From contig BCKL01000041.1 of the NCBI GenBank assembly GCA_001600635.1, forward strand, positions 65,637 through 129,636: a stretch of DNA of 64,000 bases. The letters are read 5' to 3'. The notes under the pieces were generated by a model. The model had not been told where the DNA came from, made no database searches, and worked only from the letters and a program-made list of their open reading frames with translations. Source of the stretch: Leucosporidium creatinivorum. Lineage: Eukaryota > Basidiomycota > Microbotryomycetes > Leucosporidiales > Leucosporidiaceae. Below, one piece after another: positions 1 through 9,287 of this stretch (its first letter is position 1; every line of letters starts with the position of its first letter). The translations under genes were made by a program, and so were the position numbers.

Positions 1-619
1 AGCTTGGTTCTGAGGTCCCTGATACTACCGGCGGTGATCTTCTGCAAGTCGAGCACCTGCGTGCAGTGCTTCATGTCGGTGGTCTCGTCGCTGGAGTACT
101 CCTGGAAGCGCGAACGGACCATCAGCTCGACTTCCCGAGCGCCGACGGCCTCTCCAGCTCACCGTATTAAAGACGAAGATGCCGACGAGGTCTTTGGGAT
201 TGCTGATAACCTTGCGCTTCATCATGGCGAGCGCCGCCCTCAGCGCCAGCTCCATCTTGCTCTGAGCGTTCTTGGGCGGCTCGTCGCCCCTCCCTTTCCA
301 TCCGAGCTGGGCCGACTGGCTCAAAGCACCTGTAGAAGATTTAAGGCTATCACGTTGCGAGGTGTCGAGCATGTTGGGAGTCGCCTCGATGAGAAAGAGG
401 AACGCCTCCGTCGTGTGTTGGTACTGTTTAACGTCAGGCGCTCAGCTCGTGCTGTAGCGGACAGGTACAAAGATACAGCAGGGGACTCACGTAGTCGGCG
501 AGATCATCCTCGTCGTCGTCTTGCTGACCTGGCCTCCATTCGTCTGCAAGCAAGGCGAGGCTGTGAGCTCGACGCGTACGTTGTTGGGCAGCAGGATAAA
601 GCTTACCGAAACCGCTCAT
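1..619 (-). CDS. KU70: KU70 DNA end-binding protein, N-terminal part (runs off the left edge)
   Basis: Ku70 is the large subunit of the Ku70/Ku80 ring that binds broken DNA ends in non-homologous end joining and at telomeres. Three exons are visible on the minus strand: 491-619, 163-423 and 1-101, all joining in phase 0. Exon 1 codes an acidic N-terminus (DDDEDDLADY). Exon 2 starts the vWA-like domain with AFLFLIEATPNML, then KRKVISNPKDLVGIFVFNT, which matches the conserved 'KRKVI..P.D.VGI..FNT' stretch of fungal Ku70. Exon 3 carries VLDLQKITAGSIRDLR, matching the 'L.DL..P.A..I..LR' segment. The start ATG at 619 is the only one that gives this reading. The central ring, linker and SAP domain lie outside the window. 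The exon 2 loop before KNAQSKMELAL is longer than usual, so one more small intron there is possible. Confidence 0.8.
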
Positions 620-1100
620 AGCTTCTATAGCTTGCTGTAGTGCTTTCGGAGCTGCAGGCGAGTTGCGGAGACCGAGATGTGAGCAGTCGCTGGGAGAGAG
701 GTGAGCGAGCGCACCGAGCGCGGTTGACCTTCTGCTGAGAGTGTAAGTCAGGCTGTTGCCATCGCTGGTCGACTGTTCGCTGCTTTCTACTAGCGGGCGC
801 TGATTGTCCTTTCGCCGTCTCGCTTCATTGGGCAGGCGACCAAGGGCCCGGCTGCTCGGCGTTGACGAGTCGCTTCGCCAGCCTGAGCTTCGTTCAGCGT
901 TGCACGACCGACGAGAGCACGAGCGCAGCTCAAAAAATGACAAACAGGCTTTGTAGGAGTCTGCTGCACGCGACGAAACGGCGGATAACGCAGACGAGCG
1001 GGACTTCGGCGCTCACTTTCACCTCGCAGGCCCCGAGATCTGCACTGATGACTGCTTTTGACTCCGTTAAGACTCCTCCGGCTCTTCTGTACTACTACTA
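620..1100. other. intergenic stretch: KU70 promoter / FDH 3' flank
   Basis: About 480 bases between the KU70 start codon and the FDH stop, both genes on the minus strand. It holds the presumed KU70 promoter and 5' UTR. A short run of TAC/CTA repeats sits at 1089-1104 next to the FDH stop. I see no conserved reading frame and no RNA gene. Confidence 0.5.
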
Positions 1101-2930
1101 CTACCTCTTACCGTAAGACTTGGTAGCGTACTCTCCATCGGCGACGATGATGTCGCTCGGGGTTTGCGCCGAGCCGGTGCGCCAGTTGTCGAGGATCTTC
1201 CTGGTGCCGGCGGCGTAGCGCTGTTGGGCGTCGAGCGTGGTTCCGGAGTAGTGAGCGACCCTGGAGAGCGGTGAGAAGTCGAGCCAAGGCGAGAGAGGGG
1301 GAGGAAGGAAGCAAGGAGAGGCGAGGTCAGCTAGAAGCTCAGAGCACGAGGAGAGATGAGATAGCTCACATTCCGTTCCCGTTGCCGTGGGGACCGCGCA
1401 TCGAGCGCCAAGGGTGGTCACCCGGCGCAGGCTGCTGGGCCCAGACATCTCCGGCGCTGGTGAGCAAGGCAGAAGGTCAGCTTCGGCGAGGCGAAGAGAG
1501 GCAGAGGAAGGCTCACTATCCAGCAATGTGACCCGACTCGAGAGCAGCAGCAATATCCTCGGCAACACAGAGAGCACCACGAGCCTGCGGAACGAGTGGG
1601 GAAGGTCAGCGAGTATGCTTCGGCGAAGGCAAGGAGCTGAAGACGAACAGTGTTTACGATCCAGGCTCCCTTCTTGAGGTAGCTCAGAGTCTCCTTGTTG
1701 ATGATACCGCGAGTAGACTCGTGCAGCGGGCAGTTGATGGTGAGGACGTCGAGTTGACCGAGGAACTCCTTGAGGTCCTCGACTCGGCGAGCGCTCACGG
1801 CCTTCTCGGCCTCGGCGGGGAGGGACTGGTAGTCATCTATGTGCGGAGGTCGATTCAGTGAGGCTCGGTGATCTTTCCTGATCGAAGACAAACAGTAGAG
1901 GAGCTCCTTGGGCTCGAACGGGAGGAGACGTTGAAGAACTCGGTAGCCGATGCGACCAGCGCCGAGGGTTCCGATGACCTTGGCCTCGAGGTCGTACGCG
2001 TCCTTGGCAATAGCAGCGACCTTGAAAGGAGGACTCGGGTCAGCCGGAGTCTCTCATAACGCAAGCGAGAGGCAACTCACATCCCAGTCGCCGGCCATGA
2101 TCTGCTCGTGAGCGGGGACAAAGTTGCGGACGAGCAAGAGGATGGACATGACGACGTGCTCAGCGACTGAGACTACGTTGGATCCAGTGACCTGTAGAGG
2201 CGGGGAGAGGTCAGCTTCGGATCGGAGCAGGCGAGCCAGCGCTGACTTTACCTCGAGCACCGAGATCTTCTTCTCGTTGGCAGCGTTGAGGTCGATGTGG
2301 TCGGATCCAACACCAGCAGTGATGCAGAGCTGTAGAAGTGGTAGAGATTAGCTCTGAGCCCATCACAGCTACACAGAACCGAGCCGGCTCACCTTGAGGT
2401 TCGGCGCCGTCTTGATCAAATCGGCGGTGAGGTATCCAGGGTGGAAGGGAGTGGTGATGAGGACATCGGCGTCCTTGATGTGCTTTTGGAAGTCGGAATC
2501 GGGACCCTCCTGCAGAATCGAACAAGCGGTTAGCGCTCTCGGTCGTGTAGGCGAAGGCAAGTCGGCCGTAACACACCTTGCTCGAGCTGACTACATACTC
2601 CCATCCTTGCTCCTCGCAGTAGGGCTTGAGTCCAAGCGAGTTCTCGGTCGTTCCGAGCAGCTTGGGCTGTTGGCTGTCGCGTCGAGAGCGGTCAGCTGCT
2701 GTCCTTTCTGCGCCTCCGGAGCAGCTCCGGCTGTACTAGAGCAGTAGTAGATGGTAGAATACTAGAGCAGTAGTAGATGGTAGAACACTCACACAGCATG
2801 CTCTCCTCCGTCGTAAAGAATAGCGAGAACCTGTGCAAGAACAGCGGCAGCGAGTAGGCGCGGCAGAGAGAACGAGAGGGTCAGCTTCGTTGTTCTGCTG
2901 TAGCCTAGTAGACGAGCTCACCTTGACCAT
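1101..2930 (-). CDS. FDH1: NAD-dependent formate dehydrogenase
   Basis: Oxidises formate to CO2 with reduction of NAD+, in the cytosol; a D-2-hydroxyacid dehydrogenase family member. Eleven exons: 2922-2930, 2793-2830, 2577-2673, 2393-2509, 2252-2329, 2081-2191, 1894-2020, 1649-1836, 1517-1584, 1370-1456, 1101-1260. They give 359 residues, the usual length for fungal FDH. Visible landmarks are [57 protein letters not shown], the Rossmann loop [14 protein letters not shown], the catalytic region [13 protein letters not shown], and the C-terminal [10 protein letters not shown]. Exon 1 is only nine bases (Met-Val-Lys), which explains why the start is easily missed. There is no mitochondrial leader. 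Intron 2 holds a 26-base tandem duplication. FDH in a non-methylotrophic yeast usually serves formate detoxification, which is my inference here. Confidence 0.95.
2735..2786. repeat. 26-bp tandem duplication inside FDH intron 2
   Basis: Two adjacent copies (2735-2760 and 2761-2786) begin ACTAGAGCAGTAGTAGATGG and differ only at the last base. They lie within the second FDH intron (2674-2792) and lengthen it to 119 bases, against 60-80 for most neighbours. The splice sites are unaffected. Confidence 0.9.
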
Positions 2931-3687
2931 GTTTGCTGCGTGTGAAGGTGTGTGTTGTGCGAGTGAAGTGAAGTGTAGGAAGGCAAGCCTGGTCGCCCGC
3001 TCATGCAACCCAAGTGGGGCTCAGCCGCTTTCCCCTCAATCGCACGCCTCCTCTTTTCTCGGCCTCTGTTCAACCACCGAACTTGTGGCGGGTCGCGGCG
3101 TTAGCCAGCATCGGCCGCGGGATTCGCGGTACCAAAGAGGATTGATGGTGACGAGAAGCTCGGTGCTGCAGAGGTGAAGCGAGACGATGGGGAGGAAGAC
3201 CGAGGAGAGGAGGAAGGGTGCAGGAGAGCAGAGGGGCGAGTTGCTGAGCTGTAGGGTGACTGGAATTGCCACTCGAAGGTCCTGGTTCGTCCTCCCGAAG
3301 CATCATGGCCCTCTGAGCCCGCGCAGAGGCAGCCGAAGCGAACGCCGAGCTACCTTGCTTGCCGAAATCGGCGGGCTTCCTTGCAGGTAAGACATCGCGA
3401 GCTTGCAGCAGATACTGTAGTAGCATAGCACATCTCCCTTCTCGCTGATGACGAGAATGCTGAGAGGCAGCTCGGCGAAAGCGTGAACACGAGCCAGCCA
3501 GCTTGGGCGGCGACTCGAAGCATCGCCGAGCTCTCCTCAACTCTTCTCGCTTCTCCTCTCCTCATCTGCTATAAATCAATGCAAAAACGAGTGTGATTGT
3601 CCATGCACATCCCTCCCACCCGTCTCCCTTCCTATATGCGAGTTCGGAGCAGCAAAGCTAGTGTCTATCCTCCTCCTGCCCTCCCTT
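2931..3687. promoter_or_regulatory. long intergenic stretch: FDH promoter region
   Basis: About 757 bases between the FDH start and the stop of the cupredoxin-like gene, both on the minus strand. This is one of the longest gaps in the window, so it probably holds the FDH promoter and 5' UTR. Open frames exist on both strands but show no family resemblance and no splice support, so I do not call a gene. Confidence 0.4.
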
Positions 3688-4708
3688 CTAGAGCAGCGCC
3701 ACCGCTCCCAACACAATCGCTCCCACCGCTCCTGCACCGACGACCATCTTTTCGGCTCCACTAGCAGGCGTAGAAGTAGCGGAAGGAGCGACTGATCCCG
3801 AGGCGCTGGACGAGATCGGCGCCGAGGAGGAGGATTGCGCCGAGGTTGGGCGAGCGGAGGTAGCGTTGGCGGCAGAGGAGGGGGAAGATGAAGCAGAAGA
3901 TCCTGGGACGGAAGCGGAGGTGGTCACTCCTCCACCGAGGGCGATGGCGGCGGCTTTGAAGGCGGCGCAGGATTCGGGGCCCGCTTCGTCGGTGTTGACG
4001 CAGCTGTTCGGATCGAGGGGTCAGCGTTGTGAGAGAGGGAAGGCGGAGAATAGCGCACAAGATCCCTCCTTGTTGGCAGTTGTTGAGGCCGATGTCGGAG
4101 AAGCTGCAAAGGGGGGAGAGAGTTCAGCTCGGCTCGGCGTTCCCGCTTGAGGCTGGCCAAACTGACTAGAGCGGGGTCGTGTAATCGGTGATATTGAAAT
4201 TGAAGGTCTCTCCCCCTTCCTCAGTTCCAGCAGGAGCGACGACCTCTTGCGTATCGAATCCGGGTGCTCCGCCAGCAGCGCAAGGAGCGCCGAAGGTCGA
4301 TTGGACGACGCGATGGGTGCCCGAGAGCATCTCGAAGACGATGTGGTCGCCAGCGGGATCTTGAGTGACGGAGATGCGCTGTAGGTGAGTGGAGGAGCGA
4401 GTTAGTGACTGCATGCAGGCGAGCCTGAGCGCGTTCCATGACCGGGAGCTCTTGGCGCGAGATGGAGGGAGCTGAGGTGCAGCAGGGTAGGCCAAAGCAG
4501 CGGCAGCTCACGGAAGGATCAAATCCCCATCCTACGACGTTACCAGTTGTCTCGTCCTGTAGGTGTAGAAGCGTCAGCTCGAGCTGGGAGCCTGCAGCGG
4601 TGAGCGCCGCTGCTGTAAGACAGTACGTACCTTCCCCGCTGCTACATGGTACTCGTAAGCAAGTACAGGAGCGATGAGAGCCGCCGAGACGATAAGAGCG
4701 GCGCGCAT
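3688..4708 (-). CDS. secreted, serine-rich, GPI-anchored cupredoxin-like protein
   Basis: Five exons: 4631-4708, 4512-4556, 4167-4378, 4059-4103, 3688-4003, giving 231 residues. It begins with a clear signal peptide (MRAALIVSAALIAPVLA, then YEYHVA). A single cupredoxin fold follows, with VVGWGFDPS, RISVTQDPAGDHIVFEM and SGTHRVVQSTFGAPC, the typical pattern of fungal extracellular serine-rich cupredoxins. The second half carries YFSDIGLNNCQQGGIF. A Ser/Ala/Pro-rich stalk and a hydrophobic tail (GAVGAIVLGAVALL) after a small-residue site predict GPI attachment to plasma membrane or wall. The usual Cys-x-His-Cys...Met copper region reads FSDIGLNNCQQGGI, so two of the expected type 1 copper ligands look replaced. 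Copper binding is therefore doubtful; a structural or adhesion role is as likely. Substrate and partner are unknown. Confidence 0.8.
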
Positions 4709-4963
4709 GATGAGTAGTGAATGGCAGGAGCGAGAGAAGCGAAACGAGCCCCGAGCAGCAGTACTAGCAGTTGAGCGACAGAGGCTCGAGCTGCAGGGGC
4801 GGATGGACATTCTGATGAGCTGCACAGTGTATCAGAGTAGCTGAGACCTCCGGCTGCTCTGCCACAGCTCCAAGACTGAAGCCCCTTGACGCCCCCTTCA
4901 GCTCGCGCGCTCGCGCCTCGCCGGCACGGCTCTCCCTCCGCCTCATCGCCGAGTTTCCTCGCC
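4709..4963. promoter_or_regulatory. divergent promoter region, cupredoxin-like gene / muskelin
   Basis: The 255 bases between two start codons pointing apart must hold both core promoters and 5' UTRs. No individual element can be assigned by eye. Confidence 0.5.
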
Positions 4964-7900
4964 ATGGCTTCGAACGACCATTCGGTGGCTCTACCAGCAC
5001 CCAGTCTACTTCCCTACACGTCCGTCTGTAGCCCTGTACTCTCCAACAGCTCGCGCTGACGCACCGCTCGCTCAGAATCCACTCCTCGTCGGGCCACACG
5101 GCTTCCTTCCGCCCTCACAACATCCTGCAGGACAATCCATCAGACCAATCCTCTCGCTGGACAGGCGCTACCAACAAGGCCTCCGATGAGCGCGAATTGG
5201 CTCGTCAAGCAGCGAGCTCAGCGGCAGCTCCCAGCAGCGCACCAGCCGATGGCAGCTCTACGCCGAGGGAAGGCCAGCCGAAGCAGAAGCGGGAGACTCA
5301 GTACATCATCATGGAGCTCGAGAACCCGGCGGTCGTCACTGGCATCGGTTTCGGCAAGTACTGCAAGTGAGTTCCAGAGCCCCACCTCGTCGTCTCAGCG
5401 CGCTCAGCTCCCTAGCTCGGTGCATTGCTCCTGTAGCTTGGTAGCGATGTCCAGGATGCTGAACTGACTCAATGCTAACCTCCCCTGCTCTCCCGCGCAG
5501 AACACACCCCTGCAACCTCTTCGAATTCTCCCTCTACGGCGGCCTGTCGCCTCAGAAGCGGTACATGGAGCCGATTCTCCACGGCGGGCTCCGAAACGAT
5601 CCGCACAAGGAGCTCTTCAAGCTGAGGTCCGAGACGGGTCGGAAAGGTCGAGAAGTGGTCAGTCCGAGCTGCTCGGCGCGGGACCCAAGCTCGATCGACG
5701 GCTAACACACTCATTTGGCACAGCTCTTCCCCGTCAAGTACGTTCGGATCGAAGCGCACTCGGCGCATACGCAGAACTACAACGTCTCGATTTGGCACAT
5801 CTGGCTCGAAGGCGTCGCCTCGGCCGAGCATGTCCAGCAGGCGTTGAAGGGCTACGAAGCTGTGAGTCGTCTTGCACTCGATCCGAGAGCTCAACGTTGA
5901 CTGAGACTGTCCACTCTGCGCCTGCCTCACTTCCCCATCGCAGTACCGCCTGACATTCACCAACCACCTCATGCTCTCCCACCTCCGCCGCACCTCCCCC
6001 TTCTACCTCACCGCCTTTTCCACCCTCCTCAACACCTCCCCACCGCACACCTCTTCGACATTTGAGCACCCCCTCCTGTCCCACCTACATTCTACCCTCG
6101 TCGTCCGCGGTCAATTTGACCAAACCGAGGCGCTGTTGGAGGAGTCGAAGGAGACGGGACTGTTCAGGGAGTGGTGCAGCGGTGGTGGCAAGGGGACGAA
6201 TATCGGACGGTGGGACCAGATCACTGGGAACGCAGGCGTGGCGGGAGCAGGAGTAGGAGCGCCGAATTGGCCGACGGGGAGGGGAGGGCATCAGATGGTT
6301 CGCGTTGGGAGGAAGATCCTCCTCTTCGGCGGGTGGGACGGCGAGCGGGATTTAGGCGATCTGTGGGAGTACGAGCTACCTCTCACTTCCACTTCGTCTA
6401 CCTCCTCCTCGGCCGGCTGGCGCTGTCTCCACCCTGGATCCCCTCCTCCTCCTACACCGCTCTCACACCCTCCATCTTCGTCGACCGAGTCCGACACCGA
6501 TCCTCGCCCTCGCGGTCGTTCATGCCATCAAATGGCCGTCGACGAACGGACAGGATGGGTATACCTCCTCGGCGCTAAACTCGGGCCAGAAGAGGAGGAT
6601 GAATGGGCTGCTGAGGTTCAGGAGAGGGAGGGGAGCACTGTAGAGGGGAGTAGGAGACCTCCGCCGCCATCGACGTCGATGACCAACCCTCTCGGACCGA
6701 CGATGGCAGGCGCCGTTCCCATCCCTCCTCCGACGGGCGAACCTCGCTCTCGCACCGGCACTCCAGCACCTACCTCGAACGGCGCGCCTACTACCACTAG
6801 CAACGGCGACGGCGGCGGTAGAGGAGGGGACGCCATGGGGGTGGAGCAGGAGGCTGAGGTGCCAGCACCGAGGGTCGAGAAGCGGAATCCTTATAAGGCG
6901 GACTTTTGGAGGTATAAGGCTGTGGGGCCGGGGAGAGGGAAGTGGGAGCTGTTGTGTGAGGATACGGGGGCGGTCAGCGGACCGAAGCTGCTGTGAGTTG
7001 AAGGTTCGAGTTGGCTCAGCTCGAGAGGTCGAGCCAAGCGCTGACCTGCTCTCTCCACCCCGCGTCTCCGCTCGCTATACATCTCGACCGACGTCACAGC
7101 TTCGACCACCAAATGTTCGTCCACTCGCCGACGCAGCGGCTCTTCGTCTTTGGCGGCAAGAACCAGCATCTCCCCGGCGGCGCAAGCGACGATCCCGACG
7201 ACCGACACTCGGGCATGTTCTGCTACGACATTGAGAAGGGCGTTTGGAGTCATCTGTTGTGAGTGATTCTGCTACAGGCGAGGAGCGGGGGTCGTGACAA
7301 GCCGCTAAACTATTGAAGCTGACTCCCGTCTCGATTCGGCTCACAGCGGCGACCCCAAATCCACGGACACATTCCGCGCCGAGCGTCTGCTCTCGCGTTT
7401 CGGCCACTCGATGCTCTACGACGAGCGCGCCTCGACCATCTACGTCTTCTCGGGGCAGAGGGGCGATACCTACCTCTCCGACATGTGGGCCATCAAGATT
7501 TCGAGCGTCTCTCCCGACGCCGACGACGACGAGGAAGAAGAGACTGAGGATACGGACATGCTAGGAGGACGGCAGACGAGGCTTTGGCGAGCAGGAGCCG
7601 TACTCGACGCTCTCCATCCCTCGCCGGCTCCTTCCTCCGACGCCATCCCCAACGCCAATCCAGCACTCACCACCGCCCCACCTCGGCAACCTACCATCCT
7701 CTCCATCTCGCAACTTTCACCCGACTACTCGCTCGAAGGCCCAGCAGCCGCTTTCACTCAGCGCGCTTCCCTCGATCCGGAGACGAGGGAATGGACGCTG
7801 CTGAGTGGGTTGGTCAAGGATCGGAAGTCTGCGAGAGAGATAGCGAGTGAGGAGGTGTGGACTAGGACGAAGGAGGGCGAGTGGGAGGAGGTGGAGGTGA

Positions 7901-8676
7901 GGAGACCGAGGCCAGTCGGGAGGTTCGCGGCGCAGGTAAGCTCCGACGAGTCTAACGAGCGACAAGGAATCTGATGCTCTGCTTAACCAGGTCGTCTACG
8001 ATCCGCTGAGGAAGGAGCACTACATGCTCGGTGGTAACCCTTCGTCGACGGGCGCCGCTGCGACGAGGCTGGACGACTTTTGGCGGTTGAGGGTCATTGT
8101 GTGAGTTCTCGCTGAGGTCAAGAGACAGGTAGATTGCTGATTCTCTGTTCGACCAGCCCTTCGCCCGAAGAAGCTCTTCGCAAGGCCAAGTTCCTCGTCC
8201 GAAAGCAACGGTTCGTTGTCTCTCGGCGCTCACTCTTCGCTCGAGCCTTCGCTGATCGTCCTTCCCCCCACTGCAGCTTCACCGAGATGTGTCAAACCCG
8301 ACCCACCCTCGTCGCCCTACACTACCTCCAAAACACCCTCGCCGAGGTGGTGGACCACACGGACCTCGCCGAAGCCTCCTCCTTCCGCCTCTGCATGACC
8401 GCCCTTCTCTCGGCTCCCGCTTCCAACAATTGCGAGGTCCCGATGATGGAGGATGGCTCGCCCCTCGGCGGTGGAGAGGACGTGGATGGCTCGACGAGCT
8501 CGTTGGAAGGCGAGGGAGGAGGAGGAGGAGGGCAGAGCGCCGAGAAGGACGAGGAGCTGTATCGGGCGAGGATGCGGCTGTTTGAGGAGCTGTTGGAGTT
8601 TGTCCCCGAGGAGGAGAGGCAGCCGAGGGAGGATCTGAGGGACTTGAGCATGCATCAGGATATGGTGTGCAATTGA
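4964..8676 (+). CDS. MKLN1: muskelin homologue (discoidin, LisH/CTLH, kelch repeats)
   Basis: Muskelin is a substrate-adaptor-like subunit of the CTLH/GID ubiquitin ligase in animals and many fungi. Ten exons: 4964-5019, 5076-5366, 5501-5657, 5724-5861, 5944-6992, 7100-7258, 7347-7935, 7991-8100, 8157-8210, 8277-8676; 1000 residues against about 735 in humans. The N-terminal discoidin-like domain shows LLPYT-IHSSSGHTASFRPHNIL, NPSDQSSRWTG, GFGKYCKTHPCNLFEFSLYGG and NVSIWHIWLEG. A LisH/CTLH stretch (HPLLSHL...LVVRGQFDQTEALLEES) follows, then kelch blades such as GGHQMVRVGRKILLFGGWDG, LLFDHQMFVHSPTQRLFVFG, and YVFSGQRGDTYLSDMW. The end RKAKFLVRKQRF...ALHYLQNTLAEVVDHTD matches the muskelin C-terminus. 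Extra length comes from low-complexity Pro/Ser/Thr insertions between blades. The short first intron (5020-5075) was placed because it restores the LLPY-IH junction of the family. Confidence 0.93.
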
Positions 8677-9287
8677 GCTGAGCAGAGCTCGGCGTTGCCC
8701 TCCTCGAAGGCCGAGGTGCTCGACTCGTCGGCGAGCTGCAGCTGTTGGAGCGATCCTTTAGATTCGTACTTACGCCGGCCTTACTGCACTGCAGAACCCC
8801 CACTCTCGACCACACTTGATTACTCACGCCGTTGTGGGGTTCTGCTGATGCAGCAAGCGAGCCGCCGGCATCTCCAGGCGAAGCGCCGAGGTTGGTCTTC
8901 TGGAGTTCGATACAGGCTTCAGAACCCTCGCTACAAGGCTACAGCACCCCGGCACAACCTCCTGCACCCCTTCAGCACTCGCGCGCGCCTTGCCGACTCG
9001 CGAGATTCGAAATCTACGGCTCTTGCTCCGCCCACCTCCTCGTCAGCTCGTCGTCGCCCGCCTATCGCCCAGCAGGACTCGATTCTGTAGCACAGCTGGA
9101 CTCGCCCGCCCCCACGCTCACTCGCAGCAGATCCTGTTGGCCAACAGCCTCGACCAAGCACGCCTTCGCCTCCCTCCGCGCTCTCAACTCCGAGACTTTC
9201 GCTCGACAGACTCGGCGCTTTTCGGCAGCTGTAGCATCGACGATACAAAGCTCCCTCTACTACTAGGCAGCAGCAGCAGGAAGCAAG
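8677..9287. promoter_or_regulatory. intergenic stretch: GSH1 promoter region
   Basis: About 610 bases between the muskelin stop and the GSH1 start on the same strand. It is rich in CTCGC and CAGCAGCAGCAG-like runs just before the ATG (9268-9280). Open frames here have no conserved content. Presumed GSH1 promoter and 5' UTR. Confidence 0.4.

Noticed and set aside
3070-3540. A 156-residue minus-strand frame upstream of FDH
   Set aside because: Composition is biased (Arg/Ala/Ser), it has no homologue I recognise, and it occupies the FDH promoter interval. A lineage-specific small protein cannot be excluded.
8695-9266. Open frames between muskelin and GSH1
   Set aside because: Two overlapping frames with Ser/Arg/Ala bias and no splice or family support; treated as promoter sequence.
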